Positions 40,401 through 55,400 of a stretch of 64,000 bases of DNA are shown here, in pieces. Numbering within the stretch: position 1 is the stretch's first letter; the number at the start of each line of letters is the position of its first letter. The stretch is from Bugulina stolonifera (taxonomy: Eukaryota > Bryozoa > Gymnolaemata > Cheilostomatida > Bugulidae). The notes below the pieces were generated by a model. It was not told where the DNA came from. It did no database searches and saw nothing but the letters and a program-made list of their open reading frames with translations. The stretch lies in NCBI GenBank assembly GCA_935421135.1, contig OW285192.1, forward strand, positions 17,771,001 to 17,835,000, read 5' to 3'. Made by a program: the position numbers and the translations under genes.

Positions 40401-43400
40401 TCTTAAAACGCATAAGCTAATTTATTTAGCAATTACACTGGGAAACAAACTCTTCAATTAAACAGGCAAGCAGATAATTACATGTACTTACTGGTGCTTG
40501 GCATCAACTATAGCTTTGGTAGCCTGAGAAACTTCAAATCTAGCCTCAGTCTGATAGTTCTGTAGTACCATCAGGTAGTCCTTATCTAGTAATAGATGCA
40601 TACATACAAATTATTTAATCAAACTAATACAAGGCCATAAATGTGATCTACATGTAGGCAAAATAAATAAACACAAGTATACATGTACCGACAGCTGTAG
40701 GAATGCATGACGTGTATTTACTCTTCATGATAATAAATATTATCTAGCTACTAAGATACGGTGACTATCAATACACTCTTTTCTTCCAAGATAATCACTA
40801 GCTATGAAACCGCACGTACATAACGATGAAAAGCTCTCGTTGCTCAATATATTACAGTCAATAGTGTATAATGCTTTGGATTCAACACTATAAAGTCTAT
40901 AAGGCTTACATGTAGGCCTATTAGCCTATATAGTCTTGGTGTCCAGAGTAAATTTAAAATTAATTGCAAAAAATAGTCTCTTGCTCTGAACATTACATAC
41001 ACATTTTATCTTATTGATCTAAGGTCATACAGCAAATAAACAGTATTATTTTATCATGAACCGCTATTGACAAACTACTTGGAGTTTTCCCTCCAATAAT
41101 AATATAGACACTAGCAAGAGCAGACAATTCATTGAGGCTAGTTATGTAAATAACAGTCACACTATCAGTGGAGGAATGCTGATAGAGATCAACAAACTCC
41201 TGTACCACATTTTGTGAAGTAGCTGACAAGCTAACAAAGTACCCCCAATAAAAGTCAAGATATCATTGTAGACTAAACATATGTAGCGTACATGGCATCG
41301 CTGACAGTTAATACATGCTACTACATACTGTGACATACTATGACAGCATGTTATGTAAAGTAATGTAATCAGCTGTCAGAGAGTAGGTGAGTTTATCCCA
41401 TTAGATCTACACTACTATCCATGCAGGATAACAGATACACCAGCAATTATTAAGCAATTATTACCTATAATTAAACTAGTTTACTCTAATCACCAGACTG
41501 ACTGTAGACTGAGATTATAGGTTTACAATATTCTCTAGAGAGGGGATGGTAAAGGAATGCCCCAGTATCTACTAAACCACACACAGTCTATGAATATTTA
41601 TATTGGTGATTGTATCAGAAACGAAGGTTACTCACTATCTATGTTATTATTTCAGCAGCGCAAGAAAATTATTAGACAGTTGTCAAATAACTTATGTAAT
41701 TACAATATACTCCTACATTACAACCATGTACAGCATTCTAGTAAGTGGTATAAATATCAATGAATGAAATATCAAATTAATTACATATCATACATGTAAT
41801 CGCACATGTGCTTGCGTAGTAGTACGTAACTGAATGCACACCACCTAGTAGAACACGAGTATCTTCTGTACTTGGCTAACAGCTACTTGTACATCACTAC
41901 ATTCACTCAAGGCTTATTTTCACTCAGTAAGTATTGTCTGCATGATAAATTATAATATACATTGTATATACATGTTACATGCTACATCCTACATGTTACA
42001 TGCTACATGTTACATGTTACATACTACATGTTACATGTTACATACTACATGTTACATGTTACATACTACATGTTACATGTTACATACTACATGTTACATG
42101 TTACAAACTAGACATTCCTGCACATGTAGTATACTAGATGCGTTATAACAACGTATCAGATCTGTTTTGTACCTCGCTTCCTAATGACCAGAATTACAGT
42201 TAAAATAAGTGTTACTGTTTTATTATTATTTCAATTGTGGGCTAATTTGTTGTGTTCTCCTCATGTAGTTCATTAGCCTATTAAAAGGCTGAATGACACA
42301 AATAATTGTGATGAATATTTCAATTTATTACCACATCTTGAGCTTCAATCAGTATTACATGCATGTATGTGTGCAGTAGAAAATCCATCATGTTGTATGA
42401 AAGCAGATATTCAAACATATGCAACAGTTTTTGTTGTTTTACATTAAGAAATACTAAGTTCCTTTGCTGCTGGCACCTGCGGGCACCTGCTGCATTGGAA
42501 CTGTGTCTAGCCAAATTGAATATAAAATTATATGTTTCTATTCTTAGTGTTGAGTGTCATAAATAGTGTAGCTTGTCAATTTATCCCTGAAGGTGCGCAC
42601 ACAATACTCAAAAAACTTTTGCCCTCGAGATAGTAAACATTCTATAAATTTACACAATTATTTGAAAGCCCAATGTTTGTTTATATTCCATAACATGTAT
42701 TAAGTATTTATTATTCCTATTGAATAGATGCATTTCAGCAATTTGTATGTACAATGTATTTACAGTGAAAGTTGATATAAATCATATATAAGTGGGTTTC
42801 TGTAACTAAGCATTGTTACAGTGACATTTTGTATCAACAGAGTTGTTTCACAACACAGTGCTGTTTGCAGTCCAGCTTCATCTAGCATAATTATTATCTA
42901 CATTTATTGTAATTGAGGTAATTACACAGAAGACTGTATAGAGTACAGAGATTCTAGAAATCTGCAAAGTTTCTAAACAAAACCAATCAATCCAGCAATC
43001 TGTGTTGTTTGATGCCGAGGTCACAGTACGCCCACCTTGCACACACATACCGGTATCTAATATACTAGATTGGTTTTATAGAGTTCTGCAATGCATGCCT
43101 AATAACATCACGTACGTCCAACCTACTTCATCTCACGCAAAGATGGACAGTCATGTACTGCATTCTAAACAGACCATTGCATTGTGTGACTAAACCCAGT
43201 TTTTAATGAAACCATTCTGTAGAAACTACTTGTTGGTAAATTTTACTTTGGATTCAAGAATTTGTATAATATTATGCACAACAGTTTTAGACCATGTACT
43301 GTAAAACTAAACGTGTATAACGGTCATGTGTTAAATGGCGTGGGCTATACATCGAGGATATCAGAACTCCATTTCTTAAGAAATGTTACAAAATCATGAT

Positions 43401-46400
43401 TATTTAAGATGAAGAAACAGAACCAAAATTGTAACTTAAATACACAATTAGGCACATTTTCAAGAAAAATTATTATAATTTAATTAAAAAGCTAATTTCA
43501 CGTCTATTTTCTAATCATATTAGAAAATTGGGTGTGAGCTATTCAGGGCATCCATTATCAAACCATGATCCTGGATTCCTCTAGACTGTAACTCACAAAT
43601 TACTGAATTTATTTATTTAATTTCTCAACATAGACTACATGTACATACAGTCAACTATCAACATAGAATTCTATTCTCAAGTAGAGCCAAGTGTGTCATT
43701 CATTTCTGGTTTATCATTTGATAGCTTTGTTATTGTTAGGCCACTGAAGGTATAGTCATGTATTGATTGTCATTATAAGCTATTCAACATTATGCTTGCT
43801 CCATACACAATTGACTGCACAGTAAGGGTATAGTATATAATATTGTACTATATTGACTGCATGCAGATCTTTAGTTATGTAATTTGATCTTCAGAATACA
43901 TACTGACACCTACACAGGACATACTGACATCACCTCAACACAAACTATCCAAGCTTCACTCAGGTTTCTGTAAGTCATCTGTGCATGCAATATCCAAGTC
44001 TATGTATACTTTATCTTTCCTATTATTTTATAAAAATAATATCTTACATTTTATAAATATTGTTATTTCTATAAATACTACTATTCTTGTTATTACTATT
44101 ATTCAAAAATGAGAAGTAAAGTTGACTTGCCATTGGAGGGTATAATTTAGCTTGTTTTCAAGTTAAATGTAACTTATTTGTTAACCCATGGAACTAGTAT
44201 TGGCATAATATCACTATCATATATTTTAACTGAAATTAAATAAAATTAGCCTAATGTGAATCAAGCGTGACATGATTTTTGCAACCATCTGACAACTATA
44301 TAAAAATATGACCAACGGGGGGGGGGGGGGGGGCAATATCATAATGTTGTCTACAGTTTTCAGAATCTTAAAAAAAGGTTTTGTCAATTTTCTCAGGGAA
44401 GTAACAAACTGGAGCAACTACTATGTTGGCCATGAGACACTAGAACAGAAAATGGAGAAACCAGAAGGTTTACACAGTAGCTATCACCAGAGTAATTCAA
44501 CGACCATGGACCCCAATGTTACTTCAGAGCAACTACCTCCAGACAAGCTCTTCCCGTACAGCAGCATCTCCGTTGCCGGCAACTTTACGCTGATTGTCAT
44601 ATTTATCATAGTAATTGTTTGGACCATCATTGGCAATGTTACAGTAATTATATCAGTAAGATTGAGTTCCACACTCCGTTCCTCTCCATCTAATATATTA
44701 ATAGCGAACCTAGCCGTCAGCGATCTCTTACTTGGTGCATTGGTGCTACCGTTCTCTGCAATGGTTGACATATTTGGATATTGGCCAATAGGAAAGGAGC
44801 CCTGCTTCCTATGGCTCATTATAGGTAAGAACACCTTTGTGTACAGTCAGAAATTTTTAATCACAGTTTTGTTCCACATCTACATGTATGTACAGTGTAT
44901 ATAGTAGGCAATTGTACAAACTATTGTAAAGGTAGCTAGTGATAAAAGATTGCCTGATGAAACAGAATAGGACGCTGTAAATTGGGAATTATGTGCGTGC
45001 CGATATTTGTGCTAAGTCATGGGATGTCCTGCCCTCTAAGGAATAATGGCCAAATCATTACTTTATAATACAATAATATCAGTTAGTTGACCTAATAGGT
45101 CTAGGACCTGCGATGAAATTAATGATTTCAACACTTGCAAATTATAATTATAATAACTATGATCCTCCAGGAATACACCACACAATTCCATGATGATCTT
45201 CAAATATCGTATTCAGGGCATCGATACAAGCCTGTGTTCCTGGCTTATTCTAGCATGTCCATGTTCATGTACATGTCATGCTAACTTTGCAACAAACTGT
45301 TATATTAATTTCAGATGTTCTGCTATGCACTGCTAGTATCTGGGGCTTGGTTGTCATAGCGATAGACAGGTACACTGCTACTTTCAAACCTATCTGGTAT
45401 AGGAATGGCTGCCAAACTAAGAGATCTATAATATATATCTGTATAGTATGGCTAATCTCAACTCTGACTAGTATACCACCACTATTTGGTTTTGGCAGCA
45501 TGACCAAAAGAAGTTTCAATAGTGAACCTTTCCCGCCACAATGTTCGCTGTTTACCAGATTAGACTTTGTGACGTACTCTTCATTCATGACATTCATAAT
45601 GCCGGCCATATTTCTTTTTCTGACATACGGAAGGATCTATGTGGAGATCAGAAGAAGGTAGGATGGCAAGATTCTACTGAATATCATGTAGACTGAGGTT
45701 CCATAATCTGCCACACCTTGGTATAATACACCAATGTGTGGCAGATACTATATACATTGTAGTATATTACGTATGTCTAGTAGCAACATTATCCAGCAAA
45801 AATTGCAAAGACTTGCCGGTCAATTTCCAGACACACTCAATGAGCTTAAAGTTTTAAATATTTTAGAGCTTGAAATTCTGTAATTTTCCAATCTAAAACA
45901 GTAAATCACATAGTTAAGCTTCCGTTTGGGAAAATCACTTTTTACCAAAAATTAAAGAATAGCTTTTATAGTGCATAACATTTTGGAATGTAATAAATTT
46001 CTTTAGGTCTCGGGAGATCGAGAGAGCGAGGACCAGCTTTAAGAGATCTATGGAAGAGAATGGAGCAGCTCAACATCAAATACAGCAACATCTAAATGAA
46101 CTGGAGGCAGAGGAGTCTTCAAGGTATAAATAACTCTGACTTAGATATAGTGAAGCTAACAAAATGGCATACAAAAATGTATATAAGCCAAAATAATCAT
46201 ATCTTGCAAGCACTTTCAACCACTTACACAATATGTGATGAAACTTGAAAGAAATTTTTTGTACATACGGACTATAAATTTATTTTTTTAATGCTTTAAT
46301 AAATTAATTTTAAATATAATTTTAGTCAACATGAAGGTTTGAATGGTGCACCGGATAATTCACTAGACTCACATAATCATAGTGAATCGTCTAACAACAG

Positions 46401-49400
46401 AGATAATGATAACCATGTACTGATTCCACTAACTGATCTACCTCACAATGCTCACAATCATTCAGGTATATACACACATATAACATTGTTTATTAGCCAC
46501 CTTATTTCTGCGAGTGCCTACCACCCCCTCTCCCCCTGCGAAATTAAATGCTACGACTAGATAAAAGTATGTTGCAATTGCAGCCGTGAAGCTTTTATCT
46601 GAGTCACACGGCCTTTTTGTACTCTTTGCAGTCAAAACTTAGCTTCTTTCTTGCAGTTAATCAAGTGCGGGTTTCGCATGCGGAAAATGAGACGAGAATG
46701 AATATCCTCAAGCGAATATCCTCCAGAAGAAGGAAGGACAGGCGAGAAGAGAAAGCCACCAAGATCATGCTGACGATCATGATTATATTCATCGTGTGTT
46801 GGCTACCCTTCTTTATCATGTACATTACCAGAAGCGTTCTGAGTTCGTCTTGTCCAGACTGTGTACCACAGTCACTACAGGTTAGTAGCACAAACACACA
46901 CCCCCTATCATTTCGGATAATAGCATATATTGTCCATATTATCAAAATACTGATTGTCTCCTAATTGCTAAGCGCTGAGCATAAATAAACCTTTTTGTTT
47001 TATTTGATTCTATTACACTTAAAGTACATTACATGGTGTAGAAGGACTGTTAGGAATATTCTAGAGTTTATTTTGTATAACACACGTAACCTGGAGCTGC
47101 TGCCGGAAGGGCAGCCTATTGTGCCCAACAACTACACTGATGAATAAGAGTGCACATCAATATCCCATGTTACTGGCAACTGTTATATTCACCCAACTGA
47201 ATGGTTTAGCCTGGTCCAATATAAGAGTCACTGGGATAAGTGTACCTCGTTCAGGAAGTCAGCACTGATTTAATGTCATCAGCTAATGAAAACAGAGCTT
47301 ATTGACATGACATTCTCAATACAAGTCTCTTTAGCTAGCTATAATACAAATGAATACCCAAATCAATATGGTAGACAGCATATCATGTTAGTGACATCTT
47401 CATGAATAAATTGTAACTATGTAGTCAATTATTTCCTTTATATTGAATGAAAATTACATTTTGTACCTCCTAGTTTTTATATGCAGGCGTGCCCTAGTTA
47501 TGCTTTTAATCTAGCATCTTGAGCACATACAAATTTTTCTTAAACTTTGCAATTTGCTTCAATTATATTTTAGTAATTATTGATAAAAAGCTCCTGGTAT
47601 TTATGCTTCACAGGTGTTTATTACATGGCTGGGATACGTAAACTCCGCCCTCAACCCTATCCTCTACACGTCATTCAACCTACAGTTTAGGAAAGCGTTT
47701 CGAGACATCTGGGCATGCAGAATTAAACATATGACCTAAGTACCATTACCAAATACACCACATCGTTTTTGCATAAATATGATATGTATTACTGTGACAA
47801 TAGTACAAATACGTAAATACTGTCAATATCATATTTAACTTTTATATTTTTAGTATAAAATGTGCAACTTGGGTTTTAAACTCTCTGAATTAGATTGATC
47901 TATGAAAGTATTCGTTCTTGTCTTAAGTTAACTGTGAAATATTGAAGCTGTGTTATCAAATTCAGGTTCCATACAATTATACGTGCCTCATTTTTTATGT
48001 ATTTCAGTATTAACTGATATAATTATTATGACTTCCTGTACAAGTAAAACATGGCTACTGTGGTGCCACTAGGGCCTACAAATTGCCTTATTTTGAATAG
48101 AATAACTCCAGCGTTGATCAGTTGGTAACTACTGAAGGTTAGTGTTAATTATCAAAAGTCTAGAGCTGGAATAACTTATGAGTTATGTATTTATAAGAAC
48201 TTCAGGCTATAAACATAGTAGACACTTGACTGTTGATGCAAACATTATATTTGAAGAACAAAAGTAATTGTTATGCTAATAAGATCTCTACGACTAAGCA
48301 AAGCAAGGAAATACCCTCTTAAATGTCATGTCACTCAAATCAACTCTGATAACAGTTGTTAATGTTAGATGAAAGACTACATGAGTATAACATGTGTAGT
48401 CATTAGAAAACTACAATGTACATTGTAAGTAAGAAATTATACACTATGAGCTACGGGTTGGGCATTGCTTATCCAGTCATGTATGCTTAAAAAAATTTTA
48501 AAATCATAAACTTCTTTAGTCTCGCAAGATGTGTACTTTGTATTTACATGTACATGTATGTACAAACAGGTGTCTGCATGTACGAACAGGCGTCTGCATG
48601 TACGAACAGGTGTCTGCATGTATGTACAGGTATTTTTACGTGTAGGCCTATATACAAGTATTAATCGATGTCATAATACATGTAGGGCTTATATAAATGA
48701 AGGCTTTGCTGTCCCTTTCTTGTGCATGCGTATTCATTTATGTAGAATTATTTCTAAGCCACACTGCAATCAGTTAGGCCTTTGCTGCCACACATGTGTA
48801 ACTATTGAATAGCAATGCTGACTGCCTATTTGCTTCCCTTTGGGAGACAAATCATGGTCTATGCAGTTGCTATTCGATAGTAGGATGAATTGTGTGTCTA
48901 ACCTACGGAGTCACACCACTGGTCAGCGCTCAATAGCCAGTGGTCAATAGCCAGTGATCAACTACATGAATTTGTAGTGATAGACAAAGTATACATGTAC
49001 TTACTGTCCCCTTTGTCAGTCCTCAAATAGGGTTTGTCGTTTCTCCCATCCATAAGGTCAAGTAAAGGTCGCATGAGCTGTTTGATATCATCAGTGTTGC
49101 CATAGTAACCATATTTGACAAGATAGTGTACTAGCCTCAGTACCTGCTCAACTACAAAAATATTGTATTACAAGTCAATTAGGAGCTCTGTCTATAGCAG
49201 TTTCACATGGCACAGATCTAAACAGTAGTGACAGCTTACAAAACTATAAGACAGGGAGGAAAGATTGTAAGGGGGTGATATGTCACCCACCTAGCATATT
49301 GTGGCCAATGAGTGAAGCTGTCATATCTTTATTCTGGTCCAGAAAGCTGGAGATCCAGTCCCTGATCTGTGGAAAATATCCCATGGTGATGTCACTCCTT

Positions 49401-52400
49401 GGCATAGACTGAAAGAGAGAGAGTTTTCTGTTACATACAGGGTACACATGCATATGTAATAACATATTATAGTAACACAATACTGTGCATATTCATAAAC
49501 ACTTCACATATATGGCAGATACAAACAATAGCTCAAAACAGTGTCAACTATATGTAGATGTAGTAGAGTGAATAGAAAATTGTAATGACACATTTCAATA
49601 AATTCAACCAGGGAGAGAATGCAGTAATAGTTAGTTATTAGGTGACCCATTAACCGGAATTATATTCAGTTTTTATACTACTCGTATATACTACAATTAT
49701 ACATGTGTATTTGTGTTAATCTTTAGCAGCAAAATTAGTACATACATTTATAATGTACACATATTATGTATGTACAGTACATAATACATGTACGTGTATA
49801 TACGTGGCATGTAGCCTACATTTATAATGTACACATATTATGTATGTACAGTACATAATACATGTACGTGTATATACGTGTATATAATGTTAGATGGGCA
49901 TAACCACCACCAAGAAGAGCATATTCTACATGTCATAGCCCGAGACCCCAGCTATGTCATGATAATATATACATACGTCATCTATGGCATACTTCTTCTG
50001 TGAAGTAAGAAAAGCACCAACCAATAAGAAAATGGCCAATAAGTATTAAAGGAAGTTGATAAATAAGTTGAGCACGTTATGATACAGCTAGAGCATGCTT
50101 TAACATAATATAACAATATATACATGTATAATATAGGGGTAAAAGAAGCAACAGAAATAACCATAAATATATAGCAGCATATATCAAAATAAGGATAATA
50201 TAATCTAAGGAGAGCAGGCTAATTACATGACCTATAGAACCTGGGCTATGAGCTCACACTCTACATTCATCCAGTAACTTAGGAAACTCAGGCTAATGGA
50301 AGAGATACTGGAAGAGCTAATCATTGTAGTCCCAGAAGGTCAGAATGAAAGTAAATCAGAAGATAAGGGTGCATAAATATAGATGATGATAATATAACCC
50401 AGGTTTCTCCATTACTACCTGACAGTCATGTGACAGTCATGTGACAGTCATGTGACAATCATGTGATACTGCTGATTTTCAGTTAATGCTGCTTACTTAT
50501 TTCAGAAATTAATCAGTCAATCAATTATCAAAAATTTATAAATAATTGAATTTTAAATAAAATTCCAGTATTTGAATGAAATATTATAAGCTTTTAAACA
50601 TGCAAATAGAGATTGGACGGTGTTTCCAGTAGTAATGGCGGAAACCAGGTTTTTTATCCTAAAGATAGATATAGCTAAGTGTCAGTATAAATAAAATATT
50701 GATACAGATTACTACCAGTATTTAGAATTAGTACATGAAAATACAACATGTAAATCTAACTGCTTAGTTACCATCGTGTATATGCCAAGGGAATTCAACT
50801 TGAAAAATATATAATGAGTTAATTCACAGTTGATCTCAACACATGTAGTCATTTAAATATTACATTTAAATATCATGGTATCTTCAGGTTGGCCGAATTA
50901 AAAGACAGTTATACAATTATACATCATTATTTATACAAATACATCTAGCCACAGTAGAGAATCAAACTGCTTCTAATACAAGTTTATTAAAATCTTGACT
51001 TGTGGCTAAACTCATTTTGGGCTTTTAAAATATTTCAAATCATGATTTCATTCTCCCTATTCCAAAGAAAGTGAAGTATATTGAATTTCAAATTGTAGTA
51101 GCACAAAATTTGTTAGGCTTCGGAAGATAATTGTAGCAATTTTAATTATTATCATTATTATTATATTACCAAACAGCATGAAACAGCAAGCATGTATTCT
51201 ATTGGTCAGGTTTCAGCACCAGTCACGCTGTGTATCACATAATATCAGTAAGCCAGCTTATTCTCGCTACATACTCCAGTACAACACTCACACAGCTTGT
51301 GATGTTACGATGCCAATGCTAACACAGCTTGTGACGTTACTCTGTAGCGATGCCAATGCTAACACAAAATCTGGCTATATAACTTATCAATTTACTAAAG
51401 CAAACCAATAGAGAGCAAGAACCTATGAAAGATATAATTTGCCTCTAAAATTATATTACTTTGGTTTCTTACATACCGTAACCCATACAAATTCAGTCTA
51501 TTTAACATAGCAATAGAGATGGATTAGTCCAAGAAACAATATCTTAGCCTAGGTAACTTGCTCAACACACAACTATATTTAATTAAACCAACCTGTGCCT
51601 GATTCACCTGCTTTAAAAATCAATATATCTTAAATCAGTTTTGGCCATTTTTGAATCAAACACCGATACAATGAATAAACATCCCTGACTTTAGTTATAC
51701 ATGGTGCCAAATTTAAGAGTGTCAATAATTATGCACTGTTAACAGTAAATTGAATGGATGTTTTAGCAAACACTGAATAAAATGGAGTATTTGACAACAA
51801 TGGCAACCAGCAGGGCTACTATTTGGACGATTCCCGACTCACTACGTATTACATGTTAGTATTACAAACTTTACGCTAATATTTCCAAATTTAATGTCCA
51901 AGCATAACTATTACGGGTATTCCAACTTCATTATTAGAACATGAGAGTTGTCTTACCTGTCCGAACTCATCATCAGCATTATTATTGACCTCATCGTACA
52001 CAAAGGTCAGCTTGATCCTGTCCAATACAGACACGTTCTCATCGATGTCAACAAACATGGCTACAACAGCATCTCATGCAGTAAGTATTTAGACATACAT
52101 GCAGTGTGACACATATGTCTCTTTTAGAAAAGTGCTTAACAACACAGCGAACAACACGTCATCGTCTGCAACTTTACTAGTAAACAAGAGAAACTACCAG
52201 ATAGAAATTATAATGTTAGGTGTGTAGGTGTGTCGACACGCTTGCCAATCAAACAATGCTATCTCAAAGACCGTGTACGTCAGAACATAAATATCGTTAG
52301 TCATACATGTATAATACGTTAGTATTTAGACTATATACACTCATTGTCTTAGGCTAATTTCTATGTACCACATAGCTTAGGCTCTCGGCTCACCTATGAT

Positions 52401-55400
52401 GAGGTCACAGTACTTGGCCCTAAGGCTATCTGGTAGTTGATCATTGCTTAAACAAAGAAAAGCCTCTTCCCAAGTGAGGTAAGAAAGGGCTTTGGTTATA
52501 ACGTCTATTGCAAACTTGTTCCGACCAAAGCACAACTTTCCAAACAAATCCAGCTGATGCGTGAGAAAGAGGAACCTCTGGTTAGCATCGATGGAATCGT
52601 CTTGCTGAAATTTATACAAAATAGCTCTTTGAGACTTACACTCCTCACTGCACATTTCATGCACGTAATATGTAATATGTAATATGTAATATGTAATATG
52701 TAATGTAATTCATGTATACTATTGTGTTCGGTACACGTTGTAATTTAGAAATGTGTTATAAATGGAATACAAATGAAAAGACGCTCATTCACAGGAAGTG
52801 CAAAACATGATACACCAAAAGGATTTTGTTACCGTAGGAACATAAAACTTCCCTTCAGGTGAGGACATGTAAACAGAGAGAAGATAACTTCAACCTTATT
52901 TAGTTTTTCTGAGGGGTTATGAAACATTGTTAGCCACAAAAACAAAATAAAAATACAGCAATATATTTTCAGATTTAGATTTATTACTTAGCAAACAAAT
53001 GCATCTATACGCTATGCTGCTGTGCTCTAGATAGAAGACGATAGGCAGCAAGAGGGCAAAGCTTGGGTAGGAGACTAATTGCTGTTAGGAAAGTCACCCA
53101 CTATCAAACTATTATTTTAGTTTACTTTATTTCTGCCCCTTGCTTACAGAAAAGTGCAGATGCACTCATATTCTGCATGAAAACTATGCGCATGTATGCT
53201 TTCAAGTAATGCCATATATTACTAAGCAAGTACCCAGTATGCCAAAGTTCAAACGTGGGAGCAGGAAGTTTGCATATACATTTTTAGAAGCTGACTAGAT
53301 CTAAAAAACAGCTGCCAGAGCCAACAGTAGAAATATGGGTGAGTAGAAAACACACAGTAAATAGGCAGTAAAACCATTTGTGACACCACATGTACATGTA
53401 CGACCAGAGCTTAATGTAATAGCAATACCTGGGTCTGATCGTGAAGCATGGGTACCTGATTAGAAAGGAACATAATAACACAACATTGTTACAATATGGA
53501 AAGCGGAAGCATAATTACTGTGGCAACACTACCTCATACGCAAATGAATACCATAGTCTCTCGACTTATGAACGGTCAATACACTAAAGCAGTAAATATT
53601 GTATGTATTATACAGAGGTAGGTGTAGGGGAAGTAATGAGAAAAGGTAGATACAGTTACAAGTAAATCCAACCAGGTATGTCACAGACATCAATGTGTAT
53701 GGTAACATAGACAAGGCAAATGGCTTGAATTACGGTAATCAATCATTAACCATATTGGAAAGTATTTGGTAATTCGGTAATTGTGGTAATTGCGAGGAGT
53801 GAATGACATAGAACAAGGCAGTAACCTAGGATGCACACTGCTACCAAGGTCACACAGATAGGACAATGAACCACATGTCAAATTCTGACATAACGAAAAC
53901 CAAAAACGTACTTTCCTCCAGTTGTATCAGGATTACACAATTATAAAATTCTCGTCTTATCTCATATGACCATTGATACTAGTGGAACTACAGCAATCAT
54001 TGGGTGGTAAAGGAGTACAACAATTCAGCCATGTTTACATATGGGTTCGTCACTTATTGGAACAATTACAAGCAATGCGGAAAAACCGGCAATTTTCATA
54101 ACCTGAAAGCAAGTAGAGTTTCATGACCTTAGGTCACCAGCATTAAAACACGATTGAGAGTGTCCGCAATAACACTTGGTACAGGAGTTTATTGGAGTTG
54201 TCTTCCAAACAGAATTTAGTGAAAGTGGGAAAACAACTCTACAATCATAAATAGTTGGTACCCTAAAGCCATGGAACTCTGCTTTTAGGGTAGGTATACA
54301 TGGAAAAGATACAAACAATTATATGGAATACATGCAATGATTTCTCTCAACTAATATTGAGAAGGAATTGACTAGGTAGATAGCACTACAGTTTCTTACC
54401 TGGGCTACAAAATCATGTAGAGCTGTCCAACTTCTAGCATTGTCAGTGGACACATAGACTGTTCCAGTCTCCCGACCTATTTTCTGGCCAAGGTCGGTGT
54501 TGTAGACTACATTCTTCTTGGAGGACATGAGCCAGGCACGAGTTATATGCTCCTGATTTTCAGGTAATGCCATCCCATCACACACACACAGTACACTGAG
54601 TAGGTCCAGGTATTGGTAGTTCTGTAATAGTCAGGTAAATATCTATATAATATCGTACCGCATAACCAAAGGTCACAATGATCTCTATATATCATCATAT
54701 CCCATAACCAACAGACACAATGAGCTCTCAACTACCAACACTCAAATGGAGCAAAAGCTGTATGTGCCATTTTGGAGTTATACTCTCTCTTTCTATATGA
54801 GTCAATGTATTGTCATAGACTTTCCTGAAGTCACTGATTATGATGTGAAGTTGTCTTCTTTCATCTTATGACAAGAATAGGAAAGATAACTTTCCATTAC
54901 AATTCAGCTTCTATTCTATTCTTGAACTAAAAGGTGCCACACTAGTAATGATAGTAAACTGTGGAGTTGTGCCCACCTTCTTCCGAGTAAGCAGGTTGAC
55001 ATAAGTGTCAATATGATCTTTAGTGATTCTATCTACAATCTTTCTGTTGTCTTTGATCAACTCCATCACCATGTGTACAGCTTTCAGCCCAATGTCTCCC
55101 TACAAGCATAACAACAACTAAAACAATGAAACCAGCCAATCGAAGACTATGAAACATCAGAATTCAGTTTTAAACCTCCACAATCACATGCATTAAGTTC
55201 ATTAGCGGAATGGCTCTTAACGTTACAATACTTGGAGCTCTTTGTGGCATGAGGTTATGAAAGGTAGCGGTGCACTGTTGGTCGCTAAGCAGCAGAGAGG
55301 CAAGTTAAGGATAATCCATTGTGTATTATGGTTATTCTACTTACTGGGCCCCACAGCATAGAATAGATAAGTAGCATGAGTGGTGAAGTACCCTAACCAA

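Noticed and set aside
44308..44451. Upstream in-frame start giving an N-terminus MTNGGGGGG for the GPCR
   Set aside because: The extension runs through an ~18-base poly-G run and reads like untranslated sequence; starts at 44452 or 44506 have better context.
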